Part shown: positions 1 to 8,464 of the stretch, piece after piece | Numbering within the stretch: position 1 is the stretch's first letter | Layout of the letters: each line of letters begins with the position of its first letter | Assembly: GCF_029760895.1 (NCBI RefSeq) | Contig: NZ_CP121679.1 | Span: forward strand, 2,418,001 to 2,482,000 | Direction: 5' to 3' | Source of the DNA: Ancylobacter sp. WKF20 | GTDB lineage: Bacteria > Pseudomonadota > Alphaproteobacteria > Rhizobiales > Xanthobacteraceae | Length of the DNA stretch: 64,000 bases | The notes under the pieces: generated by a model | What the model was told of the DNA's origin: nothing | Databases searched by the model: none | The model's input: only the letters and a program-made list of their open reading frames with translations | Position numbers and translations under genes: made by a program

Positions 1-948
1 CTTCGGGCTGATGGAGTGCTCCATCCACATATAGGCGCAGTTCGGGTGAGCGGCGTCCACATGAATCATGGTGGTGTCGGCCCAGCCGGTCGCGCCCTCC
101 TTCGGAATGGTGGAGGCGATCGGCTTCTTCTGACTTTGCAGCAGGTTGACCTGGAACGGCCAGGAGGAGGAGGCAACGACGCCCTCATTGGTGAAGTCGT
201 CGATCTGGATCATCGCGTCGTGCCAGTAACGCTGGACGATCTTGCGCTGGCTGCGCAGCAGGTCGAGTGCCGCCTTGTACTGCTCCTCGGTCAGCTCATA
301 GGGATCCTTGATGCCGAGTTCCGGCTTGGTCGCCATGAGATAGAGCGCGGCGTCGGCGATGTAGATCGGCCCGTCAAAGGCCTGGATGCGGCCCTTGTTC
401 GACTTGCCGTCGGGCAGCGTCTGCTCCTCGAACACCACGCTCCAGCTCTTGGGCGCCTCGCCCTTGAAGGTTTCCGTGTTGTACATCAACACGTTAGAGC
501 CCCACTGATAGGGCACGCCGTAATGCACGCCATTGACCGTGTGCCAGGGCGCGTCCTGCAGGCGGGTGTCGACGGTGCCCCAGCTCGGAATGAGCTTGGT
601 ATTGATGGGGGCGACCTTCTTGCCGGCGATGAGGCGAAGCGAGGCGTCGCCGGAGGCGGTGACGAGGTCGAAGCCGCCCTCATTCATCAGCGCCACCATC
701 TCGTCGGAGGTGCCGGCGGTCTTCACATTGACCTTGCAGCCGGATTTCTTCTCGAAATCGGTCACCCAGTCATAGGCCTTGTCGGTCTCGCCGCGCTCGA
801 TATAGCCCGGCCAGGCGACGATATCGACTTGGCCCTCGCCGGGACCGATGGAGGAAAGCTCAGCAGCAACAACGGGTTGGAAGGCGAGCGAGGCGCAGGC
901 GGCGAGCGCAGGCAGGCGCAGACAGGAGGTGAGATGCGACGTCGGCAT
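1..948 (-). CDS. ABC transporter periplasmic solute-binding protein, polyamine-type (3' end beyond window)
   Basis: Translating the minus strand from the ATG at 948 gives 316 codons without a stop, so the gene runs off the left edge. The product begins with a Sec-type signal peptide (hydrophobic stretch ending near VVAAE, about residue 31). The mature part has the PotD/YdcS style of a spermidine/putrescine-like binding protein: VDIVAWPGYIERG near the start, GGFDLVTASGDASLRLI, YGVPYQWGSNVLMYN and a C-terminal IASTIPKEGATGWADTTMI. It should capture an organic substrate in the periplasm and hand it to an ABC permease, presumably encoded further left. A GAGGGAT stretch precedes the start. A LysR-family gene lies upstream on the same strand. 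Family assignment is firm; the substrate is inferred only from resemblance. Confidence 0.85.
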   Translation of the reverse strand, partial: MPTSHLTSCLRLPALAACASLAFQPVVAAELSSIGPGEGQVDIVAWPGYIERGETDKAYDWVTDFEKKSGCKVNVKTAGTSDEMVALMNEGGFDLVTASGDASLRLIAGKKVAPINTKLIPSWGTVDTRLQDAPWHTVNGVHYGVPYQWGSNVLMYNTETFKGEAPKSWSVVFEEQTLPDGKSNKGRIQAFDGPIYIADAALYLMATKPELGIKDPYELTEEQYKAALDLLRSQRKIVQRYWHDAMIQIDDFTNEGVVASSSWPFQVNLLQSQKKPIASTIPKEGATGWADTTMIHVDAAHPNCAYMWMEHSISPK

Positions 949-1145
949 GATCGTGATCCCTCTGGTTCCCCGGGCGTTTTCCGCCCTTTGACGCCAGTGT
1001 GCCGCCGCGATTTCCCCTGCGCCACACCAAAGATCAGAAAGCAGGTATCGGAAAAACCGATGAGCAACTTTTGGGCGGGATGTGGCGAGAGGGTCGGACT
1101 TTTGGCGTGGAGGCAAGGGGGTTCAGTGCCTGCGGCGGAGAGCCT

Positions 1146-1197
1146 TCCCTGGACCCCGGATCAGCGCGGCGCGGAGCGCCGCTTGTCCGGGACACGA
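1146..1197. repeat. REP-like palindromic element
   Basis: An imperfect palindrome with GGACCCCGGATC on one side and TTGTCCGGGACAC on the other encloses a GC-rich inner inverted repeat. Related palindromes with the same CCCGGATC / TGTCCGGGA arms occur at about 26740 and 63693. It lies in the 268-bp gap between the solute-binding protein gene and the LysR gene. This looks like a dispersed intergenic palindrome family. Confidence 0.55.
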
Positions 1198-1216
1198 GAA
1201 AGCATGAGACCGCTCC

Positions 1217-2128
1217 CTACCGCCCCCGCCCGGCATGGCGCGTCGCCGCCAGCGCGACGAAGCCGGCGGCGGCGGCCGAGAGCGGCGAGCCGCGCCGCCA
1301 GGCGGTGGCGACCTCGACCGCCGGCACGTCCTCGCTCAGCGCGCGGGCCTCGATCTTGTCGCCTTCCAGCGACCAGGGGCGGTAGGTGAGGTCCGGCAGC
1401 ACCGCGACGCCCGCTCCCGTCGCCACCAGCGAGCGCACCGCCTCGACCGAGCGCGTGCGGAACGCGACCGGCGGGCGGATGCCGAGGCGGCGCCACACCA
1501 GCTCCGAGGCTTCGGCGATTTCGTCAATGGTGAGAAGCACATGCGGCTCGCCTGAGAGATCGCGCAGGCTCACCCGCTCCTGCGCCAGCGCGGGATGGCC
1601 GAGCGGCGTCCACAGGCGATAGGGCGAGATTTCGACCGTCTCGGTCTGGAGCGCGGGGGAGCGGCGCTCCTGCGGCAGCACCATCACCGCCACATCGAGT
1701 TCGCCCCCCACCAGCAGATGCTCGAGATAGTCGCCGGCATCCTCCACCGCCTCGACGGTGACGCCGGCAAAGGCGCGGCGGAAGCGGGCGATGAGATCGG
1801 GATAGATGTAGCCGGCGACCAGCGGGGTGACGCCGATGGTGAGCCGCCCCGTCAGCGCGGTCGCCCCCGCCCCAGCCAGCGCCCGGCGCGCATCGGCGAC
1901 ATCGCCGAGGATTTTCCGCGCATGGCGCAGGAAATGATGGCCCTTCAGCGTGAGGTCGGCGCCGCGCGCGTGGCGTTCCAAGAGCTTGAAGCCTAAGTCC
2001 AATTCCAGCTCGCGCAACGCTTCGGTCACCGTCGATTGCGAGATGGAGAGCGTGTGCGCGGCGGAGGACACCGAGCCCTTCTCCGCCACCGCGATGAAAT
2101 ACTGGAGCTGGCGCAGCGAGAAGGCCAT
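1217..2128 (-). CDS. LysR-family transcriptional regulator
   Basis: This 303-residue protein has the classic LysR layout. A winged helix-turn-helix sits at the N-terminus (residues about 1-60; LRQLQYFIAVAEKGSVSSAA, then SQSTVTEALRELE), followed by the two-lobed periplasmic-binding-protein-like effector domain, which starts near GRLTIGVTPLVAGYIYP. The length is normal for the family. It reads in the same direction as the downstream solute-binding gene, separated by a gap with a REP-like palindrome, so it may control that transport system; this is inference. The effector is unknown. Confidence 0.9.
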   Translation of the reverse strand: MAFSLRQLQYFIAVAEKGSVSSAAHTLSISQSTVTEALRELELDLGFKLLERHARGADLTLKGHHFLRHARKILGDVADARRALAGAGATALTGRLTIGVTPLVAGYIYPDLIARFRRAFAGVTVEAVEDAGDYLEHLLVGGELDVAVMVLPQERRSPALQTETVEISPYRLWTPLGHPALAQERVSLRDLSGEPHVLLTIDEIAEASELVWRRLGIRPPVAFRTRSVEAVRSLVATGAGVAVLPDLTYRPWSLEGDKIEARALSEDVPAVEVATAWRRGSPLSAAAAGFVALAATRHAGRGR

Positions 2129-2277
2129 CGGAAATTCCGCGCGACGGGGTATTTTCCGATGGTATCAGCCGTCGTTTTTCGACGCCAGAGGCGGGGCGTC
2201 AGGCGTGACCAGTCAGTGCAGTCAGGTGGACGATCAGGCCAGTGTGTGCAGGTTCGTGGCCGATCAGGCCAATGCGC

Positions 2278-3537
2278 TCACTTGGTCAGCAGCGTCTTCA
2301 GGTCGAACCCCTCATCGGCGGCTTCCTCCGGGGTGAGGCGCGGCGTGCCGGCGAGGAGGCGACGGCCGAGCATGTGGTCGGCCGGGCGGTTGACGCTCTC
2401 GATGGCGGTCAGCCGGCGCTCATGGAAGCGGAACACCGAGAAGCGCCGCGAGGCCGGGTCGCCGCGCAGCACGGCAAGGTCCGTCGGCCCGGCAATGCCG
2501 ACCATTTGCAGCTTGAGGTCGGCCTGGTCGCTCCAGAACCAAGGCACGGCGATATAGGGCAGCGGCTCCCCGGCCGGCCCGACCTTGCCGGTCAGCCGGG
2601 CGGCGATGGAGCGCGCCTGATCGACCGCGTTCTGCACCGATTCCAGCCGCGTCCTCATCCCGGCATGCACGCTCGGATACGCCGCCGCGTCGCCCAGCGC
2701 GGAGATGGCGGGGTCGGCGGTGGCGAGATGCGCGTCGACCACGATGCCATTGGCGATCCCCAGCCCTGCCTCGGCCGCCAGCTCGACATTGGGCGTGACG
2801 CCGATGCCGACCAGCACGAAATCGGCGGGGTAGACCACGCCATCCGTCGCCTCGACGCCGGTGACATGCCCGTCCTCGCCCACCAGCCCCACCACGCCGG
2901 CCCCGCAGCGCAGATCCGTGCCCATGGCGCGGTGTTCGGCGGCGAAGAAGGCGGACATGTCCGGCGACAGCGCCCGCGCCATGGGCCGCGAGGCGGCCTC
3001 TAGCACCGTGACCTCATGGCCGAGCGCGCGGGCCACGGCGGCGAATTCCAGCCCGATGAAGCCGGCGCCGATCACCACCACGCGGCGGGCGCCGGGCAGG
3101 CGCTGCTTCAGGGCGTCCGCGTCGGCGCGGGTGCGCAGGTAATAGACGCCCGCCAGATCCTTGCCCGGCACGGGGAGTGGCCGGTTGCGCGCCCCGGTGG
3201 CGAGGATGAGATGGGCGTAGGGGTGAACGCTGCCATCGGCCATCCGCACGCGCTGCGCCGCGCGCTCAATGGCGACGGCGCGGCCCTCGACCAGCGTGAT
3301 CGCATGATCGGCATAAAAGGCGGCGGGGCGCAGCTCGATCTGCTCGGGGCCGGCCTCGCCCTTCATATAGGCCTTGGAGAGCGGCGGGCGCTGATAGGGC
3401 AGGCCCGGCTCGTCGCCGATCAGCGTCAGCGGGCCGGTAAAGCCGGCCTCGCGCAGCGAGGCGGCGGCCTGAAAGCCCCCCTGTCCCGCGCCAATGATGA
3501 CGATGCCCGTGCCGTCGCGGCCTGCTTCCTCGCTCAT
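2278..3537 (-). CDS. FAD-dependent NAD(P)H:ferredoxin/rubredoxin-type reductase
   Basis: This 419-residue flavoprotein belongs to the putidaredoxin/rhodocoxin reductase family, which passes electrons from NAD(P)H to a small iron-sulfur protein. Visible marks are the N-terminal FAD dinucleotide fold (IVIIGAGQGGFQAAASLREAG), the PYQRPPLSK motif, the ATGARNRPLPVPG segment, the second (NAD) fold VVVIGAGFIGLEFAAVARALG and the late FAD motif ISALGDAA. The ATG overlaps the stop of the upstream plsC-like gene by 4 bp, so the two are co-transcribed. No partner ferredoxin or oxygenase is adjacent, so the electron acceptor cannot be named. Confidence 0.9.
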   Translation of the reverse strand: MSEEAGRDGTGIVIIGAGQGGFQAAASLREAGFTGPLTLIGDEPGLPYQRPPLSKAYMKGEAGPEQIELRPAAFYADHAITLVEGRAVAIERAAQRVRMADGSVHPYAHLILATGARNRPLPVPGKDLAGVYYLRTRADADALKQRLPGARRVVVIGAGFIGLEFAAVARALGHEVTVLEAASRPMARALSPDMSAFFAAEHRAMGTDLRCGAGVVGLVGEDGHVTGVEATDGVVYPADFVLVGIGVTPNVELAAEAGLGIANGIVVDAHLATADPAISALGDAAAYPSVHAGMRTRLESVQNAVDQARSIAARLTGKVGPAGEPLPYIAVPWFWSDQADLKLQMVGIAGPTDLAVLRGDPASRRFSVFRFHERRLTAIESVNRPADHMLGRRLLAGTPRLTPEEAADEGFDLKTLLTK

Positions 3538-4286
3538 GCCTCACCCCCGGCGCTGCGCGCGCCCTTGTCGGAAGAACGCTCAAGCGCCACCAGCCGGTCG
3601 CGCTCGTCATAAATGCCGCTGTGCAGCCGCTCCATGAACTCGGCCTCGGGCAGGCCGGGGGGGATGGGCGGCAGGAAGGAGACGGTGATCGTCCCCGGCC
3701 GGATCTGGAAGCTGCGCGCCAGCCAGAACAGCCCGGCATTGTGCACCATGGGTACGACGGGCAGGCCGAGCGCCTTGTAGAGCAGCACCACGCCGCGCTG
3801 GAACTCGCCGCGCGCATCCACCTTCTGGCGGGTGCCCTCGGGAAAGATCAGCAGGCTGCGCCCCTCGGCGGCGGCCTCGCGGCCCTCGCGGAACATCTTC
3901 TTCATCGCCGAGCCGCCACCGGCGCGGTCGATGGCGATCATCGGCGAGTGGCGGAGGAACCAGCCGAAGACCGGAATGCGGTACAGCTCTTCCTTCAGCA
4001 CGATGGCGACATCGGGTACCAGCACGGCGATGGCGATGGTCTCGAAGGTCGACTGGTGGTTGGCGACATAGAGCGCCGGCGTTGCCGGCCGGTTCGCCTC
4101 GCCCTGGGTGCGGTAGGCAACGCCGACGAAACGCAGAATAGCCAGCACCCCTGTCGCCCAGAAGCGCGAGAAGCCCCGCGTGCGCGCCGGCTCGCCCCGC
4201 CACCGGTAATAGGGAATGGTCGGCGCCAGCAGCGCGGTCCACAGCACCAGCAGGACAAGGAAGATGGCGGAGCGCAGGCGGGACAT
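3534..4286 (-). CDS. plsC: 1-acyl-sn-glycerol-3-phosphate acyltransferase (PlsC family)
   Basis: This 250-residue membrane-associated acyltransferase starts with a hydrophobic segment (FLVLLVLWTALLAPTIPYY). It carries the family motifs in order: NHQSTFE (an HX4E variant of the usual HX4D catalytic motif), then the glycerol-phosphate binding motif FPEGTR, then a hydrophobic VVPMVHNAG stretch. It should convert lysophosphatidic acid to phosphatidic acid at the inner membrane during phospholipid synthesis. It is coupled by a 4-bp overlap to the downstream flavoprotein gene. The HX4E variant could reflect a different acyl acceptor, so the symbol describes the family. Confidence 0.85.
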   Translation of the reverse strand: MSRLRSAIFLVLLVLWTALLAPTIPYYRWRGEPARTRGFSRFWATGVLAILRFVGVAYRTQGEANRPATPALYVANHQSTFETIAIAVLVPDVAIVLKEELYRIPVFGWFLRHSPMIAIDRAGGGSAMKKMFREGREAAAEGRSLLIFPEGTRQKVDARGEFQRGVVLLYKALGLPVVPMVHNAGLFWLARSFQIRPGTITVSFLPPIPPGLPEAEFMERLHSGIYDERDRLVALERSSDKGARSAGGEA

Positions 4287-4630
4287 GGCAGGGCGCGGGG
4301 GGCTGGTGAGGCGGGCAAGGTTCGGGCGACGGGTCTAGCAGATCGCGCCGGGAGGCGGCACCCTGAAAACCGTCAGGCGGCGGCACGACCTCCTGCGAGG
4401 CGCACCGGTGGCGCGCACCTCAGCATGGCGACGCGCGGGGCGTGATGCCAACATCTTTGCCGACCACGCCGGCACGATCCTCGCCCCTCAATACCGGATC
4501 GGCCCTGCGGCCGTGCGGGAGGTCGGGCGGCGTGCCGGCGCACGCTCCTTGCTGCCCCCCCCGGACACGCGCCCCTGACGGCGCCGGCGGCGTGAACCCT
4601 GGGCGCGGGCTCGGGCTCCAGTGGCTTGGG
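4287..4630. other. Gap without a recognised gene (left edge of the CRISPR island)
   Basis: These 344 GC-rich bases lie between the start of plsC and the stop of the Csx16-CARF-HEPN gene, both on the minus strand. No coding frame here resembles a known protein and no RNA or CRISPR repeat is visible. It probably holds the plsC promoter and the 3' end of the CRISPR ancillary transcript. Confidence 0.5.
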
Positions 4631-6193
4631 TCAATTGCCCAGAAGGCGGGAGGCGACCCGCCGGATCAGCGCCGCCAACGCCTCGGGGTTGCCAAGCAGG
4701 CGAGTTGTTTGCTCACGCGGCGGCCGGCTCATGTGGAGAAGCGCGTTCCTCACCGCCTTGAGCTGTCGATAGTCGGCCGCGATCGGGTCCGCCCGTGCGG
4801 CCTCTCCACGCGTCAGCAGGTTCAGCTGTTCCTGAGCCCGGCTGCGTTCAAGAGCGTTTTCCGTGATCTGGGGCGCCAGATGACCGCCCGCCTCAATGTA
4901 GGCGGAGATGATCGCCTCGAAGGCCAACGCCACCGCCGCGGTGAAATCTCCGCTGGCCAGCGACTGCCGCGCCAGCGCCGCCTGCAGCTCGCTCAGGCGC
5001 TGTCCTGCCCGTGCCCACCCGAGCCTTTGATGCAACGCCTCGCGAAACAGCACGGCAACCGGGCTGGCGGAAGCGTCGACGAGATCGAGCAGATGGCGCG
5101 CCCGTTCCGCCGCGCGGCGCGGACGCAGCATCTTCTCGTCGAGAGCCTGATGGCCCAGCGCCCGGCTTATCTCCGGCGAACCCGCGGCGAGTATGTCGGC
5201 CAGCGGGCCCGTCTCGCCACCGGCATCCAGCGCCCCAATCGCCCGGATCCAGGCCATGATGTCGGGAACGGCCGGTATGGAAACGACATCCGCACGGGCC
5301 TGTCGCGCATCGCGCATCGGGGCGTAAATGACCTTGTCGATGGTCAGCCGGCGCAGCGCCTCGAGCGCGGTAAGCGTCGTCATCACTGTCAGCATGATGT
5401 CGCGCAAGCCGAAAGTGACGTCGACCAGCACCCTCGCCTCCCCGCCGAGGGCAAGAGCGAGCTGCGCGGCAAAGAGCGTCGACGCGTCGCCTTGATCGAC
5501 ATAGGGCGCCAGCAGCGGCGTCACGGGCAGGCCGAAATGGCTGGAGAGCGCGCCGCCGAGCCGCGCGAGCAGTGCCGGGTCCAAGGTCCCGGACTCCACG
5601 CCGGCGAACAGGGCGAATTCGAGATCGGAGCCCCCGAGCCCGGCGAGGTCCGCCAGGAGGCTCCAGCCACTGCCAGCGGTGCCGATGACGATGACGCGCT
5701 CGATGGGCGGCCCGCCGGCGCGGCCATGGCGGATGAGGGCATCGGCCAGCCAGCGGCTCTCAATCTGGCGATCATCGAGGCCATAGCGGCAGACGGCATA
5801 ATCGCGATGCGGCGCGCCCAGCAGGGTAACGAGCGTGACCGGCGCCCGCGGTGCCGCTGGCCTGCCGACCGCCGGTCCTGTGAGGCTCTCCGGTCCGCCG
5901 CGCGGGTCGTGAAAGCTCGCCAGCGGAACGAGCCGCGCCCCGAGCCGCTCCATCTCGTCCGCGGTGAGATCCGTTCCGCGCAGACCCAGGGGCGTCTCAA
6001 GGGCGATATGCCAGTAGCGGGCCCCCCGCGCAGTGATCTGCGCGACAATGTGGCCGGGAAGATTGCCGATCACCACCGCGCCCTCGGCGAGGCCGGCCAT
6101 GTCGAGATGCTCGACGGCCTGCGCGTCGATGCCCTGCCGGGCCAGCCATTCCCGCGTGCCGGGATGGCGAGTGACCAGTTGAACCGCCGCCAT
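4631..6193 (-). CDS. Csx16-CARF-HEPN fusion (type III CRISPR ancillary protein)
   Basis: This 520-residue protein is a three-part fusion. Residues about 1-95 match Csx16 (VVA1548 family): LVTRHPGTREWLARQGI, VVIGNLP and ARGARYWHIALETP. Residues about 115-290 match a TM1812/Csx2-type CARF domain: VTLVTLLGAPHRDY at its start, VIVIGTAGSGWSLL, and the ligand-loop region DVTFGLRDIMLT. The C-terminal helical part ends with an HEPN RNase motif, RNALLH (Arg482, His487). By family knowledge, CARF binds cyclic oligoadenylate made by Cas10 and activates the HEPN RNase; Csx16 has been proposed as a ring nuclease. The fusion would then carry both an alarm and an off-switch. It reads away from array 1. Domain calls are firm; the functional reading is inference. 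Confidence 0.85.
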   Translation of the reverse strand: MAAVQLVTRHPGTREWLARQGIDAQAVEHLDMAGLAEGAVVIGNLPGHIVAQITARGARYWHIALETPLGLRGTDLTADEMERLGARLVPLASFHDPRGGPESLTGPAVGRPAAPRAPVTLVTLLGAPHRDYAVCRYGLDDRQIESRWLADALIRHGRAGGPPIERVIVIGTAGSGWSLLADLAGLGGSDLEFALFAGVESGTLDPALLARLGGALSSHFGLPVTPLLAPYVDQGDASTLFAAQLALALGGEARVLVDVTFGLRDIMLTVMTTLTALEALRRLTIDKVIYAPMRDARQARADVVSIPAVPDIMAWIRAIGALDAGGETGPLADILAAGSPEISRALGHQALDEKMLRPRRAAERARHLLDLVDASASPVAVLFREALHQRLGWARAGQRLSELQAALARQSLASGDFTAAVALAFEAIISAYIEAGGHLAPQITENALERSRAQEQLNLLTRGEAARADPIAADYRQLKAVRNALLHMSRPPREQTTRLLGNPEALAALIRRVASRLLGN

Positions 6194-6240
6194 GAGTGCC
6201 CCCGCCGCAGCCTAGGCGAGGTGCGAAATTCCTGCAACTT

Positions 6241-6343
6241 TCCACACGGTGCTTCCAAGAGGCATAAAATGGCGCCTTTGATACGGACTCCGTGGAAACT
6301 GGTGCGAAACAAGGGCGATTGACAGATACCTCCAGATAGGGGA
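6241..6343 (+). promoter_or_regulatory. Leader of CRISPR array 1
   Basis: This 103-bp segment directly precedes the first repeat of array 1 and aligns over its length with the 102-bp leader of array 2 (minus strand, 15960 to 15859). Shared elements at matching distances are TCCACA(C/G)GGT at the outer end, AAATG after about 26-29 nt, GTGGAA about 52 nt from the first repeat, TTGAC 25 nt from it, and TCCAGA just inside. It should hold the array promoter and the integration signals used by RT-Cas1-Cas2. It sits in the divergent gap to the Csx16 fusion gene. Confidence 0.75.
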
Positions 6344-6926
6344 GTTTGCAGCGCCTCCGCGCGCCCTAGCGCTTAGAAACGACAATTACGATGTTACTGA
6401 CTTTGTATGTTTGCAGCGCCTCCGCGCGCCCTAGCGCTTAGAAACTATCCATGACAAGAGCTCCTTTTGCTCGTTGTTTGCAGCGCCTCCGCGCGCCCTA
6501 GCGCTTAGAAACGAAGGCAAGCATGTGCAAACTCCATGGAAAAGTTTGCACCGCCTCCGCGCGCCCTAGCGCTTAGAAACCTGATCAATCCGAGAAGCAT
6601 TTTGTGCTCCTAGTTTGCAGCGCCTCCGCGCGCCCTAGCGCTTAGAAACAGGGCCAGAAGGGTACGACGCATGGGAATCTCCCATGGTTTGCCGCGCCTC
6701 CGCGCGCCCTAGCGCTTAGAAACCTGCACACATGTGATTCATGAGGCTCATGTTTGCCGCGCCTCCGCGCGCCCTAGCGCTTAGAAACCGGCCAGCCGAA
6801 TTTCTGTCGTGAAATTCAGTTTGCAGCGCCTCCGCGCGCCCTAGCGCTTAGAGACTCGTGGTGTCCATTTCGTCTATCCTTTTCCCTCCGGTTGCAGCGC
6901 CTCCTCGCGCCCTAGCGCTCTGAAAC
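6344..6926 (+). CRISPR. CRISPR array 1: nine 37-bp repeats, eight spacers
   Basis: Repeats start at 6344, 6409, 6476, 6544, 6613, 6687, 6752, 6819 and 6890. Each begins GTTTGC, contains the short stem GCGC(GCCCTA)GCGC and ends with the 8-nt tag TTAGAAAC. Spacers are 28, 30, 31, 32, 37, 28, 30 and 34 bp. The repeat at 6544 has G to C at position 8; those at 6687 and 6752 have A to C at position 7; 6819 ends GAGAC; and the last (6890) is the most decayed. Decay at the right end and the leader homology put the leader on the left and transcription rightwards. Read as the target strand, spacers 2, 3, 4, 5 and 8 hold a Shine-Dalgarno core and an ATG at proper spacing. Confidence 0.98.
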
Positions 6927-7213
6927 CGCCCTTGGGCGAACGCGTCATAGATCAGGTATCTTCGCGCCCACCTGCCTTCCAAAATGGCTTAAACTACTTC
7001 CACCCCCACTCCGATGACGCAGATCGTTCGCCCGAATACGATCGACCAACGTCGAACCGCACGCAGAACCGCCCTTATATCTTGCGGCGACGGGGATGGC
7101 GGGGCGCTCAGCCTGCCGGCACTCAGTGCCGCTCCGCCGTGATGATCGAAAAACCGGATTGACTTACCTCCGTCGCGCGGTTCTTCTTTCCTTCACGGAG
7201 GGTTGCGGCGCGT
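6927..7213. other. Intergenic region between array 1 and cmr1
   Basis: These 287 bp follow the decayed last repeat and precede cmr1. No further repeat is recognisable, and the short open frame inside (76 codons) has no protein-like features. The cmr operon promoter should be here but no consensus -35/-10 pair stands out. A GGAGG sequence at 7197-7201, 12 nt before the cmr1 ATG, is the likely ribosome binding site. Confidence 0.5.
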
Positions 7214-8464
7214 ATGACCTTTCAGATTCCTCAACGACGAAGTGTTCTCGGCAGTCGCCTGTCGACGCACCGGCTCTGCTTCGCCACGCCGGCGTTGATC
7301 GGCGGGGCGCTCCGCGACAAGCCGCCCTCCCTTGGGCTCGTCCCCCTGCTGGCGGGCTTGCGCTTCTGGTGGCGGGCCGGGGTTCATCGCGGCGCGCCGG
7401 CTTCCATGCGACGAGAGGAAATCCGGCTGTTTGGTGGCCCGGCCGAGGATGAGCGCCCGGCAAAGAACGAGCGGCCAGCCGATAAGGGCGATGCGGATAG
7501 CAGGAGCCGTTCAGCGGACAAGGGCAACATCGCCGAAAAAGCCAGCCCGACTGGCGGGATCGGGGCGTTTCAGCCCGAGCTCGATCCACTCTGTTTCGGC
7601 CCCTGGACAAAGGACGCGAAGGCCGAGTCGGTTGTTCGCGCGAATTCCGCTCTTTCCGACTTCCTGGGCTCGGCGATGGGCGGCACTTCTGCAAAAGTTT
7701 TCGCATTTCTGGAGGCGGGCGCCAGCGGTACCCTGACCTTGCGCGAGCGCCCCAGGGCAACCACGCAGGCCGACCCGACCGGTCAACCGGAGGCCCCCAT
7801 CGAGGCGCTCGACCTGGCGCTCAACCTCATGACCACCTTTGGCGGCCTCGGCCTGCTTGGGCGGCGCGGCCTCGGCTCCATCAATGACGCGGCGAGGACC
7901 GACCTCGATATCAACGCGTTCACGACCCATGTCGAAAAGCTCATCGCCACGGTCCGCGAGCGCCGCCGCCCGTCGCCCCCGCTTTCGGGAACAGCCGCGG
8001 CCACGCCGCCGCCGGACCCCTGGCGCTCGCTCCCCACCTTCGCGACTTTCTCGCATGCCACACGCTGCGTGGTGCTGGACATGACGCACACGCGGACAGG
8101 GCTCGACGCCCTCGCGGAGCTCGCCACCGCCGTTGGCAACTTCGCGAAGAGCCCGCCCGTGGCGTTCGCACCGGAACATGTGTTCTCGGCCCAGAGCGCG
8201 ATCACAGGCAAAGCGACCCGGGGCCGCTGGCCGAGCCAGTTGCACATTCATGTCCAGCAACTCGCGGCAGGTTATGCCATCGTGCTGACTCATCTGCCGA
8301 CGGCCTTCCCTCCGCTGGCCAAGGATGGAAGGGCTGCTCACGATGCGGAGATTGCCAAGGCCGAGTTCGATGCCGCCACTCTCCGAATAGAGACCTTTCT
8401 GGATCAGATTCCGCACGCCGGCCTCGCGGGCGCGGTGCACCCGATCACGGTGCCCCGCGAATGA
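7214..8464 (+). CDS. cmr1: Type III-B CRISPR RAMP protein Cmr1
   Basis: This 416-residue protein is the first gene of the six-gene cmr operon and should cap the 3' end of the crRNA in the Cmr complex. Cmr1 marks are visible: an N-terminal strand and loop (LCFATPALIGGA), LAGLRFWWRAG (the usual PPSIRGxLRWWWRA region), REEIRLFGG, and the glycine-rich loop GGLGLLGRRGLGSI in the middle, as expected for a two-RAMP protein. The N-terminal extension of about 20 residues before the first strand leaves the start slightly uncertain; the ATG at 7214 has GGAGG upstream. The stop overlaps the cmr2 ATG by 4 bp, so the two are translationally coupled. Confidence 0.88.
   Translation: MTFQIPQRRSVLGSRLSTHRLCFATPALIGGALRDKPPSLGLVPLLAGLRFWWRAGVHRGAPASMRREEIRLFGGPAEDERPAKNERPADKGDADSRSRSADKGNIAEKASPTGGIGAFQPELDPLCFGPWTKDAKAESVVRANSALSDFLGSAMGGTSAKVFAFLEAGASGTLTLRERPRATTQADPTGQPEAPIEALDLALNLMTTFGGLGLLGRRGLGSINDAARTDLDINAFTTHVEKLIATVRERRRPSPPLSGTAAATPPPDPWRSLPTFATFSHATRCVVLDMTHTRTGLDALAELATAVGNFAKSPPVAFAPEHVFSAQSAITGKATRGRWPSQLHIHVQQLAAGYAIVLTHLPTAFPPLAKDGRAAHDAEIAKAEFDAATLRIETFLDQIPHAGLAGAVHPITVPRE

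Noticed and set aside
2215..2280. Short GATCAGGCCA direct repeats as a small CRISPR-like array
   Set aside because: Only two to three imperfect 10-bp copies without regular spacing; a similar CAGGCCAATCAGG run near 63787 suggests simple-sequence drift.
6513..6686. Spacers 3 and 5 of array 1 as sense-strand (crRNA-identical) translation starts
   Set aside because: GAAGG or GAAGGG does precede an ATG on that strand, but the opposite strand has the stronger GGAG match in both and agrees with the other spacers; kept as a control count instead.
6932..7162. Short frame between array 1 and cmr1 as a possible new cas gene
   Set aside because: 76 codons without any recognisable motif, ribosome site or conserved composition; it starts within a few bases of the last decayed repeat.
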